From Agromyces flavus (GTDB taxonomy: Bacteria; Actinomycetota; Actinomycetes; Actinomycetales; Microbacteriaceae): a DNA stretch of 64,000 nt. Position 1 is the first letter of the stretch; every line of letters begins with the position of its first letter. The position numbers and the translations under genes are program-made. The notes below the pieces were generated by a model. It was given only the letters and a program-made list of their open reading frames with translations, searched no databases and had not been told where the DNA came from. The stretch lies in NCBI RefSeq assembly GCF_900104685.1, contig NZ_LT629755.1, positions 2,914,001-2,978,000 of the forward strand. Reading direction: 5' to 3'. Positions 56,383-64,000 of this stretch are shown here, one piece after another.

Positions 56383-56462
56383 TACCGAAGTACCGAAGTA
56401 CCGAAGTACCGAAGTACCGAAGTACCGGAGTACCGGAGTACCGACGAACTGAAGGACCGAAG
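56383..56462. repeat. tandem array of 10 octamers (TACCGAAG)
   Basis: Five perfect TACCGAAG units (56383-56422), two TACCGGAG (56423-56438), then TACCGACG, AACTGAAG and GACCGAAG. It fills the gap between two convergent genes, ending 5 nt before the monooxygenase stop. The decay toward one end suggests growth by slippage from the left. Confidence 0.9.
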
Positions 56463-56466
56463 GTCT

Positions 56467-58041
56467 TCAGGCGGAGAGCTGCTCGCGGAACGACGCCGGC
56501 ACCGCTTCCGGGCGCCCCGCGCGGGCGGCCCGCCCCGCGGTGACGCTCGCCTCGGCGGCGACGAACCCGTCGGGCCGCACGAGGTAGAGCCGATCGGACC
56601 GCAGCCGACCGTTCGCGTCGGGCGGGAACACGTGGTGGTCGATCCCGAGCCGCTCGGCGACCGAGCCGACGAGGTCGGCCGGCGCGCCGTAGCCGTGCAC
56701 CTGCCACCGCATCGGACGCAGGGAGTCGAAGTTCGAGGGGTCTCCGCCGGCGAACGGCAGCCGCTTGCCGACGACGTCGTCGCGCGCCTGCGAGCGCGGC
56801 GGTCGCGTGAGCGACATCCGGTACCTGATCCGCGTCTGCGACAGGAAGCCGAACAACCGCGGACCCCCGATGATCCGCGGCAGCAGGCGGATCGCGATCG
56901 GGCCCATCGCCGGGATCGCCCGCCCCCGGATGAACCGCGTGAGCGCGGTGTCGGCGGTGACCAACCCGAACAGGCGGTCGGTGGTCGCGACGAGCTTGCG
57001 CGCGACGGGCCGGCGCTCGGCCTCGTAGCGATCGAGACGCCGCTCGGGCATGCCGCCGACGAGCACGTCGGCGAGCGCGCACGCCAGGTTGTGCGCGTCC
57101 TGCAGGCCCGTGTTCATCCCCTGCCCGCCGACCGGCGAGTGGATGTGCGCCGCATCGCCGACGATGAAGCACCGCCCGTCGCGGAACCGCGCGGCGACCC
57201 GATGGTGCAGGCGATACGTCGCGAACCACGTCGAGGAGCGGTACCCGACCGTGAACCCCCGGGCGATGCGCGACCGGACGAGCGCCTCGGGCAACTCCCC
57301 GCCCGCGGCGAGATCGGCGTCGCGCACCACGCCGAGGATGCGCGCGTGCCCGGGCTCGCCCATCGGGAAGGAGAGCAGGAGGTCGTCGGGCGCCATCCGG
57401 ATGTTCACGCGGCCCTCGACCAGCCCGCTCGCTCCGACCGCATCGGCGACGAAGAAGGTGTGCTCGTTCGTGACGCCCTCGAACGGGATGCGACACAGCT
57501 CGCGGACGGCGGAGTGCGCGCCATCCGCCCCGACCACCCAGCGCGCGTCGATCTCCACAGGGCCGCCGGGCGCCTCGAGTCGGGCGGTGACGGATGCCGC
57601 GTGCGGCTCGAGCGCGACGAGTCGGTGCTCCCACCGCACCTCCCCGCCTCGTTCGCCGAGCGCGTCGACGAGGAGTCGCTCGTTGCGGCTCTGCTCGAAC
57701 ACCGTGATGTCGGGGAACGGCGTGGTCGCCGCCCCGAACTCGCGGAAAGGGATCTCGCCGAGCACGCGGTGCCGGAAGCACAGCACGGCGCCGAGGGCCG
57801 CGCCACGTTGCGCGAGCACGCGATCGGCGAGCCCGAGTTGGTCGTACAGCTCCATGGACCGGGCCTGCACGACGAGCGCGCGCGACTCGCGGGTCGGGCC
57901 GTCCTTGCCGTCGACGACGATCGCGTCGACGCCGAGCTTCGCGAGCATGTCGGCGGCCATGAGCCCGCTCGGGCCGGCGCCCACGACGAGCACGTCGGTG
58001 CGGACGGTCTCGGCGGGCGCGACGGTGTCGGCGGCGGCCAT
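56467..58041 (-). CDS. FAD-dependent aromatic monooxygenase (PHBH/MhpA type)
   Basis: A 524-residue class A flavin hydroxylase. The N-terminal dinucleotide motif is VVGAGPSGLMAADMLAKLG (19-37), the DG motif is WVVGADGAHSAVRE, and the second FAD motif is FIVGDAAHIHSPVGGQGMNTGLQDAHNL. C-terminal extra domain of about 150 residues (thioredoxin-like in PheA/MhpA relatives) is present. The substrate is probably a phenolic or polyketide. GGAGGC precedes the ATG. Divergent from the RBBP9-type hydrolase across a palindrome. Confidence 0.92.
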   Translation of the reverse strand: MAAADTVAPAETVRTDVLVVGAGPSGLMAADMLAKLGVDAIVVDGKDGPTRESRALVVQARSMELYDQLGLADRVLAQRGAALGAVLCFRHRVLGEIPFREFGAATTPFPDITVFEQSRNERLLVDALGERGGEVRWEHRLVALEPHAASVTARLEAPGGPVEIDARWVVGADGAHSAVRELCRIPFEGVTNEHTFFVADAVGASGLVEGRVNIRMAPDDLLLSFPMGEPGHARILGVVRDADLAAGGELPEALVRSRIARGFTVGYRSSTWFATYRLHHRVAARFRDGRCFIVGDAAHIHSPVGGQGMNTGLQDAHNLACALADVLVGGMPERRLDRYEAERRPVARKLVATTDRLFGLVTADTALTRFIRGRAIPAMGPIAIRLLPRIIGGPRLFGFLSQTRIRYRMSLTRPPRSQARDDVVGKRLPFAGGDPSNFDSLRPMRWQVHGYGAPADLVGSVAERLGIDHHVFPPDANGRLRSDRLYLVRPDGFVAAEASVTAGRAARAGRPEAVPASFREQLSA

Positions 58042-58137
58042 GCCTCCACCCTGTCACCACCGCGATCCCGGACGGTAGCCCCTCACCACGGGAGCGGATT
58101 CCCGTCGAGACCGTGACGGAGTGCGACATCCGCTTCA

Positions 58138-58153
58138 TGATCGGGGCCGATCA
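58138..58153. promoter_or_regulatory. palindromic operator candidate between monooxygenase and hydrolase
   Basis: TGATCGGGGCCGATCA has two 7-bp arms around GG. It lies in the 180-bp divergent region, just upstream of a CATGCT -10 candidate (58158-58163) for the hydrolase. The arrangement suggests control of either or both genes by a TetR, MarR or ArsR type protein not encoded nearby. Confidence 0.4.
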
Positions 58154-58221
58154 ATGGCATGCTGGAGCAATCCCGGACGAGGCGCGGCCGCGCCGCCGAC
58201 CCTGACGCCCGAGGAGCACGA

Positions 58222-58785
58222 GTGCATCATTCACTGATGGTCCCCGGCATCGGCGGCTCGGAACCCGCGCACTGGCAGTCGCGCTGGCAATCGGTCCTGC
58301 TCGATGCGCACCGCATCGCGCCGCGCTCGTGGGACGAGCCCGACCTCGACGACTGGGTCGACGCGATCGACCGCGCCGTCGGGCACGCGCGGCCCGTGCC
58401 CGTGCTCGTCGCGCACAGCCTCGGCTGCCTCGCCGTGGCGCACTGGGCCGTGCGGGTCGACGACGCGGCGACGCGCGTCGCGGGCGCGTTCCTCGTCGCG
58501 CCGCCCGACCCGGCGTGTCCGGAGTTCCCGGCGGCCGCGCCGACGTTCACCATCGCGAACGCGCCGCTGCCGATCCCGGCGATCGTGCTCTCCTCGTCGG
58601 ACGACCCGTACTGCTCGCCCGATCGCGCCGCGGACATGGCCGACGTGTGGGGCGCGCAGCTCGTCGAGCTCGGTCCGCGCGGGCACGTGAACGTGGCGAG
58701 CGGGTTCGGCGAGTGGCCCGAGGGCCTTCAGCTGCTCGAGGACTTCGTGCTCACGGCTCGAGAAACAGCTCGTCAGGCCGGCTGA
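58222..58785 (+). CDS. RBBP9/YdeN family serine hydrolase
   Basis: A 187-residue compact alpha/beta-hydrolase. The oxyanion/first-strand motif is MVPGIGGSEPAHWQSRWQ, the nucleophile serine lies in VAHSLGCLAVAHW, the acid in SSSDDPYC and the histidine in GPRGHVNVASGFGEWPEG, all typical of the RBBP9/YdeN group. GAGGAGCACGA precedes the GTG. Its 3' end overlaps the convergent endonuclease gene by 35 nt. Confidence 0.92.
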   Translation: MHHSLMVPGIGGSEPAHWQSRWQSVLLDAHRIAPRSWDEPDLDDWVDAIDRAVGHARPVPVLVAHSLGCLAVAHWAVRVDDAATRVAGAFLVAPPDPACPEFPAAAPTFTIANAPLPIPAIVLSSSDDPYCSPDRAADMADVWGAQLVELGPRGHVNVASGFGEWPEGLQLLEDFVLTARETARQAG

Positions 58786-59626
58786 CCTCGCGCCACGCGG
58801 CGGTGCCGACGCCCTCTGGCACCTCGTCGGGCGGGATGGCGCCGGCCCGGGCCATCCGGTCGGCCTCGACCAGCACGGGCATGACGAGCCCGGTGAGCGC
58901 GGCGACCGATGCGACCGGCACCTGGAAGGTGCGGAACGGCCCGAGGTCGGGCACGACCACCGCGCCGTCGGCCAGCCGTCTCCGTTCGCGGTCGGCCTGC
59001 TCGGCGAGCGCCGCCTCGGAGAGATCGAGGACCGGCGACTGGTCGAGCACGAACCCGGCCGTGGCGAGCTCGTCGCCCGAGCGCCACGCGACGACCTTCA
59101 CGAACCGCAGCGGAACGCGGATGCCCCGGTAGGGCGGGTCGCCGGTCGCGAGCACGGGGGCCGTGAACACGCTGAGGCGCTGCGCGTGCACGCGCGCGTA
59201 CTCGAGCACGTGGTCTTCGAGCCCGTTCCACAGCTCGAGCGACTGGTTGAACTCGGCCTGCTGCGGGGCGGCGTTCGGGTACCGGAACGTGTCGGCGTTC
59301 GCACGCGCCGCGACCTCGGGCGGGCCCCACACGGGATCGCGCCGCCGCACGAGGTGACCGCGGTCGAGGTCGTTGCGCGCGTACACGTCGGGACCCGTCT
59401 GCCAGTGCTCGGGCACCCGCGCGTCGAACCGCCAGTCGTCGCCGCGCTCGACCTCGACGAGGGCCGCTCCGTCGACGTTGACGCCGGTGATGCGCGCGAG
59501 CCGCCGACGCGTGTCGAGCACGACGGTGAAGTGCAGGTAGTCGAGCTCGACGGATGCCGCGGCATCGGACTCGGGCACGCTCGGCATCGCCGCGTGCAGA
59601 CCCAGGAAGCGCGCGTCGAAGCCCAT
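58751..59626 (-). CDS. DNA/RNA non-specific endonuclease (NUC1 family)
   Basis: A 291-residue beta-beta-alpha-metal nuclease. The catalytic signature is YARNDLDRGHLVRR with DRGH at 88-91 (His91 general base), and the Mg ligand asparagine is in PQQAEFNQSLELWNGLEDHV. No signal peptide is visible, unlike secreted relatives, so an intracellular role is possible, for example scavenging or defence. The C-terminus overlaps the hydrolase 3' end. No immunity protein is recognised beside it. Confidence 0.9.
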   Translation of the reverse strand: MGFDARFLGLHAAMPSVPESDAAASVELDYLHFTVVLDTRRRLARITGVNVDGAALVEVERGDDWRFDARVPEHWQTGPDVYARNDLDRGHLVRRRDPVWGPPEVAARANADTFRYPNAAPQQAEFNQSLELWNGLEDHVLEYARVHAQRLSVFTAPVLATGDPPYRGIRVPLRFVKVVAWRSGDELATAGFVLDQSPVLDLSEAALAEQADRERRRLADGAVVVPDLGPFRTFQVPVASVAALTGLVMPVLVEADRMARAGAIPPDEVPEGVGTAAWREVSRPDELFLEP

Positions 59627-59754
59627 GCGTCCAGCACAGCATGCGCCGCCGACACGACGGTGCGAGGATCGAGGCGGAGGTCCATCGGAGCGGCCGCCGC
59701 CACGCACCCGACGGCGGGCGACCGACGCCGCGGATCGGAGAGGCGGGAGCGCGG

Positions 59755-61374
59755 ATGGCGGAGCCGACGACGAACCCGTCGGACGCCTCGGGCGCGACCC
59801 GACCGGTGCCACCGCGCCCCGGCGACCGGGCGACCTCCGGCTGGGCGGCCGTGTCGGGCGTGATCGCCGCCGGCGCATTCCTCGCGGCCGCCGAGCTCGC
59901 GGCGGTGTTCACCGCGCGCGACGCCAGCCCGATCGTCGCGGTCGGCGCGTTCGTGATCGACGTGGTGCCGCCGCCCGTGAAGGAGTTCGTGATCGCGGCG
60001 TTCGGCGTCGCCGACAAGGCCGTGCTGCTCGGCAGCCTGGGTCTCGCCGTCGTCATCGCGAGCGCGATCGCGGGCGTGCTCGAGCTCCGCCGCCCGCCGT
60101 GGGGCGCCGTGCTGCTCGGCGGGGCCGGACTGCTCTCGCTCGCGGCGATCCTCACGCGCGCGGGCGCGGGTGCGCTCTCGTGGGTGCCACCCGTCGTCGG
60201 CACGGTCGCGGGCATTCTCGTGCTCGAGCTGCTGGTCCGCCGGCTCCGCCGCGCACGCGATGCGGCGCCGACGCATGAGGCGGATGGCGCGGGCACCGGC
60301 ACGGTCGACCGGCGCGGATTCTTCGTGGTCGCCGCGCTGGCCGCGGCATCCGCCCTCGTCGTCGGCATCGGCGCGCGGGCGTCGAATGCGGCGAGCGCCT
60401 CGATCGACGCGCTGCGCGGCGCGCTGCGCCTGCCGACCCCTCGCCGCACGGTGGCCATCCCGGCGGGCGCCGAGCTCGACGTGCCCGGCATCTCGCCGCT
60501 GTTCACGCCGAACGCCGACTTCTATCGCATCGACACCGCACTCACGGTCCCCGCGGTGGATCCCTCATCGTGGCGGCTCACGATCGACGGCATGGTGGGG
60601 CGGCGCGTCGAGCTCTCCTTCGACGAGCTCGCCTCCATGGGCGTCGACGAGTACGCCGTGACCATCGCGTGCGTCTCGAACGAGGTCGGCGGCGGCCTCA
60701 TCGGCAATGCGATCTGGCTCGGTGTGCCCGTCCGCGACATCCTTGCCCTCGCCGCACCCGACGCGAGCGCCGACATGGTGCTCTCGCGCAGCGTCGACGG
60801 GTTCACGGCGTCGACACCGCTCGACGCACTCACCGATCCGGGCCGCGACGCGATCCTCGCGGTCGGGATGAACGGCGAGCCCCTGCCGCTCGAGCACGGC
60901 TTCCCCGTCCGCATGATCGTCCCCGGCCTGTACGGGTACGTCTCGGCGACGAAGTGGCTGTCCGAACTGAAGGTCACCACGTTCGCCGCCGACCAGGGGT
61001 ACTGGACGCCACGCGGGTGGAGCCCGACGGGCCCGATCAAGCTGTCCTCCCGCATCGACACCCCTCGCTCGGGCGCGACGGTGCCGGCCGGCCGCACGGC
61101 GGTGGCCGGTATGGCGTGGGCGCAGCACACCGGCATCGACGGTGTCGAGGTGCGCGTCGACGACGGAGCGTGGCGACGCGCGGAGCTCTCGACCCCGGTG
61201 AACCGCGACACGTGGGTGCAATGGGTGCTCGAGTGGGACGCCGCACCCGGCACGTACGAGCTGACGGTCCGCGCCGTCGACCACGACGGACAGGTCCAGA
61301 CGGGCGAGTCGGCTCCGCCTCCTCCCGATGGGGCGACCGGATGGCACCGGGTGCGCGTCACCGTCGCCGGGTAG
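59755..61374 (+). CDS. membrane-anchored sulfite-oxidase-family molybdoenzyme
   Basis: A 539-residue protein. Residues 28-160 hold four membrane helices; a Tat-like VDRRGFFVVAALAAASALVVG (184-204) leads into an external molybdopterin domain. ITIACVSNEVGG (around Cys306) supplies the Mo-coordinating cysteine of the Oxidored_molyb domain, with FPVRMIVPGLYGYVSATKWLSEL close to the cofactor. The C-terminal Mo-co dimerisation domain ends in WHRVRVTVAG. The fusion of a membrane module with the enzyme is common in actinobacteria; the electron acceptor is unknown. The MAEPTT start at 59755 follows GGCGGGAGCGCGG. Confidence 0.9.
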   Translation: MAEPTTNPSDASGATRPVPPRPGDRATSGWAAVSGVIAAGAFLAAAELAAVFTARDASPIVAVGAFVIDVVPPPVKEFVIAAFGVADKAVLLGSLGLAVVIASAIAGVLELRRPPWGAVLLGGAGLLSLAAILTRAGAGALSWVPPVVGTVAGILVLELLVRRLRRARDAAPTHEADGAGTGTVDRRGFFVVAALAAASALVVGIGARASNAASASIDALRGALRLPTPRRTVAIPAGAELDVPGISPLFTPNADFYRIDTALTVPAVDPSSWRLTIDGMVGRRVELSFDELASMGVDEYAVTIACVSNEVGGGLIGNAIWLGVPVRDILALAAPDASADMVLSRSVDGFTASTPLDALTDPGRDAILAVGMNGEPLPLEHGFPVRMIVPGLYGYVSATKWLSELKVTTFAADQGYWTPRGWSPTGPIKLSSRIDTPRSGATVPAGRTAVAGMAWAQHTGIDGVEVRVDDGAWRRAELSTPVNRDTWVQWVLEWDAAPGTYELTVRAVDHDGQVQTGESAPPPPDGATGWHRVRVTVAG

Positions 61375-61514
61375 CTCCGCGGCGAGTGCTCGCCGCGGCC
61401 GGTCCGGGCCGGCACTGAAGCGGCGTCGTGCCAGCACTGAACTTCCCTCACTTCACTTGCGTTCGCCTGCCGGACCGGAGTATCGAATGGAACAGGGGGG
61501 ACCGGGGGCCGACC

Positions 61515-63395
61515 ATGTGGGACGACGACGAACTCATCGAGGTGATCCACGCCTCGCCTGCGGTCGTCGACGACGCGCTCCGCGCCATCCAGCAGGACGG
61601 CGGCGCGGCCCCCATCGACCTGGACGCCTTCACGGCTGCGGCGGGAGTGCTCGGCACCGATCCGGCCCGGCTCTGCGTCGACCAGCTGCGTGCCCGCGGC
61701 CTGCTCGCCGCGTTCCAGGCGGCCCTGCTCGCTCGCGGCATCCCGGCACCCGCCGTCGACGGGAACGGCCGAGGAACGGCGGTCACCCGAGGTGGAGGCG
61801 GGGCGGACCACGACGGCGACGCGCACGGCGAGGACGATGAGGACGACGAGTCGTCCGCGGCCGGGCGCAGCGACTTCGACGCCCTCCGCAGGTTCCTGGG
61901 TCGCGCGCAGACGTTCCGCTGCCGCGTCGAGGTCGAGCACGCCTTCTCGGGCAGCGGATGCCTCGTGGGTCCCGGCCTGGTGCTGACCGCGTGGCACGTG
62001 GTCAGCACCACCGAACCCGGGGTCGAACCCGCGGTCGCCCCGCACGTGAGCGTCGTGCTCTCCGACGGCAGTGCGCACGAGGCGCACATGCCGCCCGCGT
62101 ACGCCTCGCCGTGCGGCGACGCCGAGTGGGACGACCAGGCGCCGCGCAGCGACGCCGAGGTCGTGAACCGCCACGACGTCGCGCTGCTCGCGCTCGAGAC
62201 GCCGGCCGCACGGCATCTCGGCTACGTGCCGCTGCCGGATGCCGCGCCGGCCGTCGCGGCGAGGTCGCGAGTGTACCTCCTCGACTTCCCGCACGGCGAC
62301 GACGGCCAACTCGCCGACGGCACCACGTGGAAGATCCGCAACGTCACGTCGCGGCTGTACCACGACGTCGCGACCGAGAGCGGCTCGTCGGGCGGCGCCT
62401 TCTTCGACCGGAGCTTCCGCCTGCTCGGCCTGCACCAGGGCGGGATCCGCTCCACCCGGAGCGGACGCGAGGTGAAGCGAGGCCGGCTGGTGCCGCTGCG
62501 CCTCTTCTACGACGCGCTGGCGGGACTCGTCGCCGACGACATCGCCCCCGCCGAGATCTGGCGCCTCGACGGGGACCGCACGCAGCTCGTCGTCGGGCGC
62601 GACCTGTTCGTTTCCGCGGTCGCCGCTGCGGCCGAGGAGAACGGGCCGGTTCGCGGCATCCGGGTCAAGCGCCGCCGCCCCGCCGAGGCCGACGAGGCCG
62701 GACTGGGCTTCTCGTACCGGATCCTCGTCGAGCTGCTGCTGCGCCGCGGCGCGGCGCACGTGCCCGTCGCGCTTCCGCTCGACGAACCGGTGGCCGACCT
62801 CGTCGGCGACCTGCGCCGGCGGGTGGAGTCCGCGGGGATCGCGCTGACGGCGCCCGGACTCGACGAGGCCCCGCCGGCCGGTACCACGCTCGAGACGTCC
62901 GCTCGAGAACGCGCGCACCGGCTCGCGGCCGCCGTCGACGAGGCCGCGGCGGCGACCGGCCGCACGGTGTGGTTCTTCGTCGACAACCCGTCGGTGCCGC
63001 TCAGCGAGTCGGCGCGCCTCGAGCTCGAGGCGTTCGTCGCGGAATCGCTCGCGCTCCCCGGCATCCGGCTCGTCATCGCCGGCCTCGAGACCGTGCCGCT
63101 CGCCGGCCTCGAGTTCTCGAGCCCCGCGGCCGCGGATCCGACCGGCCCGCACGGACTCGTCGTCGACTACGTCGGGGGCTTCTCGCGCGAGGACCTGTTG
63201 GACTGCCTCACGCGCGCCTCGCAGGACCTCACCGGCGACGTGGACTCCGATCGGATCGCCTTCGTCGTCGACATGCTCCTGGGTGAACTCGACGACTTCA
63301 ACGGCGAGTTCCGGGACGCCGACCTCGAACGGGTGGTCACCGGGCTGCAGCCGTTCCTCGAGTACCTCCGCGCGCAGGGCGGCGGCGGGCCGTGA
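61515..63395 (+). CDS. adaptor-domain / trypsin-like protease / degenerate NTPase protein (conflict-system type)
   Basis: A 626-residue protein in three parts. Residues 1-75 (MWDDDELIEVIHASPAVVDD onward) form a small helical domain like effector-associated adaptor domains of predicted bacterial conflict systems. An acidic linker (about 100-120) leads to a trypsin-like domain with His161 (LTAWHVV), Asp221 (NRHDVALLAL) and Ser292 (SGSSGGAF). From about 355 (QLVVGRDLFVSAV) it resembles a STAND-like NTPase: RTVWFFVDNPS looks like a Walker B strand, but no GxxxxGK[ST] P-loop exists, RVKRRRPAEADEAGLGFSYR occupying its place. No signal peptide. The ATG at 61515 has GGGGG about 8 nt upstream; a GTG at 61428 is in frame. 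The stop overlaps the next start (GTGA). Confidence 0.85.
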   Translation: MWDDDELIEVIHASPAVVDDALRAIQQDGGAAPIDLDAFTAAAGVLGTDPARLCVDQLRARGLLAAFQAALLARGIPAPAVDGNGRGTAVTRGGGGADHDGDAHGEDDEDDESSAAGRSDFDALRRFLGRAQTFRCRVEVEHAFSGSGCLVGPGLVLTAWHVVSTTEPGVEPAVAPHVSVVLSDGSAHEAHMPPAYASPCGDAEWDDQAPRSDAEVVNRHDVALLALETPAARHLGYVPLPDAAPAVAARSRVYLLDFPHGDDGQLADGTTWKIRNVTSRLYHDVATESGSSGGAFFDRSFRLLGLHQGGIRSTRSGREVKRGRLVPLRLFYDALAGLVADDIAPAEIWRLDGDRTQLVVGRDLFVSAVAAAAEENGPVRGIRVKRRRPAEADEAGLGFSYRILVELLLRRGAAHVPVALPLDEPVADLVGDLRRRVESAGIALTAPGLDEAPPAGTTLETSARERAHRLAAAVDEAAAATGRTVWFFVDNPSVPLSESARLELEAFVAESLALPGIRLVIAGLETVPLAGLEFSSPAAADPTGPHGLVVDYVGGFSREDLLDCLTRASQDLTGDVDSDRIAFVVDMLLGELDDFNGEFRDADLERVVTGLQPFLEYLRAQGGGGP

Positions 63396-64000
63396 GCGCC
63401 CCACCGCCCACGAGCGGAGCACCCGCGGCCACCGCCGACGCGGGTGCGCTCGACGCGGCACGCGAGTACGCCGCACTGTCCGGACCCTTCGATCCCGTGC
63501 AGGCGCTGCAGCACGGCGACACGACGCCGGCGGATGCCGCGAGCCTGACCACCGTCGCGGCGAGCCTGTCGCAGGACTGCGACAAGGTCATGCCGAGCGG
63601 CGGCGCGGGCGGATGGCTCATGCGCGGCGCCATCCGCCGACGCGTGCTGGACCGGCTCGCGGCCGACGGCACGCTCCCGGCGGCGGTCGAGCGGCGGCGC
63701 GCGGCCGCGCCCGACGCCGCGACGGTCGACCTGCTGGATGCCCTCGAGGGGCGTGGCATCTTCACCGCCGAATCCATCGACGCCGCGGTCGCGGACGCCG
63801 ATCGCACGCTCCTCGAGCGGATGGCGGTGGGTCTTGGCCGCGCCGACGGGCACGGGCCGATGCGAGGCGAGCTTCCGCGCGTCAAGTCGGCGCTCACCCG
63901 GCTCGAGCTGCTCGGCTCGGGGCGTGCGGTCACGACCGATCACCGGCCCGACCACGAGGCGGAGCTCGACCGGATCATCGGCTGGCTCGACTCGGGGTTC
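63392..64000 (+). CDS. protein translationally coupled to the protease, truncated by window end
   Basis: At least 203 residues are visible. It starts GTG inside the protease stop (GTGA). The visible N-terminus is helical, Ala/Arg-rich, with LDAAREYAALSGPFDPVQAL, LMRGAIRRRVLDRLAADGTL and IFTAESIDAAVADADRTLLERM. No P-loop or known motif is reached before the edge. In the module type suggested by its partner, the second gene usually encodes a large NTPase sensor; that is inference to be tested with downstream sequence. Confidence 0.75.
   Translation, partial: MSAPPPTSGAPAATADAGALDAAREYAALSGPFDPVQALQHGDTTPADAASLTTVAASLSQDCDKVMPSGGAGGWLMRGAIRRRVLDRLAADGTLPAAVERRRAAAPDAATVDLLDALEGRGIFTAESIDAAVADADRTLLERMAVGLGRADGHGPMRGELPRVKSALTRLELLGSGRAVTTDHRPDHEAELDRIIGWLDSGF

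Noticed and set aside
56383..56462. Possible CRISPR array
   Set aside because: Units are 8 bp with no spacers and no cas genes nearby; it is a simple tandem repeat.

Overview
This window is very GC-rich chromosomal DNA from a high-GC Gram-positive bacterium (Actinomycetota). Gene content and style fit the family Microbacteriaceae, most likely an Agromyces-like organism; this is my inference from NucS, many GTG starts, leaderless promoters, a MocR regulator, an M13 peptidase, small single-pass proteins, and the extreme abundance of the word GGATGC/GCATCC. I see no rRNA, tRNA, insertion sequence, prophage or CRISPR array. Most long open frames are antisense shadows caused by base composition and are left out.

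Layout. 1-6.1 kb: heme biosynthesis, with hemE-hemY leftward and hemA rightward, plus a membrane protein and an acetyltransferase. 6.2-12.2 kb: glycyl-tRNA synthetase, a NodB-type deacetylase, a Nudix hydrolase, an FMN-dependent hydroxy-acid oxidase and a double alpha/beta-hydrolase. Two copies of a roughly 70-bp palindromic repeat sit here (6231-6299 and 10592-10660). 12.3-17.6 kb: Tat-exported multicopper oxidase, class-A-beta-lactamase-like hydrolase, M13 metallopeptidase. 17.6-21.5 kb: KtrAB-type potassium uptake, YccF protein, MATE exporter. 21.6-28.5 kb: a GIN-domain lipoprotein, a LacI regulator, an SRPBCC protein, the threonine-to-glycine pair kbl-tdh, and an MFS transporter whose promoter carries two copies of the operator also found in front of the LacI gene. 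28.5-33.7 kb: RibD-like reductase, NucS, a HAD phosphatase and a secreted M6 metalloprotease. 33.7-40.5 kb: TetR regulator, a sigma-factor/zinc-finger/membrane fusion, two membrane proteins, a frameshifted leucyl aminopeptidase and a glutathione peroxidase.

40.5-46.6 kb is the most unusual regulatory locus: leftward, a PNPOx-like flavoprotein, two paralogous 36-residue membrane microproteins, a 63-residue protein, and a 1012-residue LuxR/AAA regulator overlapping it by ATGA. A divergent MocR regulator faces the flavoprotein across three GACCAGT repeats. A 25-bp box is repeated in front of the second microprotein and of the 63-residue gene. 46.6-59.6 kb: a small membrane protein, oligopeptidase B, a BBE-type flavoprotein oxidase, a P-type cation ATPase, DUF1349 and unknown proteins, a 3-hydroxyisobutyrate-dehydrogenase-like enzyme, an FAD monooxygenase next to a 10-unit octamer repeat, an RBBP9-type hydrolase and a DNA/RNA endonuclease. 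59.7-64 kb: a membrane-anchored sulfite-oxidase-family molybdoenzyme, then a trypsin-like protease with an N-terminal adaptor-like domain and a C-terminal NTPase-like region lacking a P-loop, translationally coupled to a gene that runs off the edge. That pair resembles predicted NTPase/protease immune or conflict modules and is the best candidate for an uncharacterised defence system here.

Gene expression logic visible in sequence: at least nine genes have a TANNNT -10 box ending exactly 6 nt before the start codon, so they should be transcribed as leaderless mRNAs; other genes have strong GGAGG-type ribosome sites, and several adjacent pairs overlap by ATGA or GTGA.
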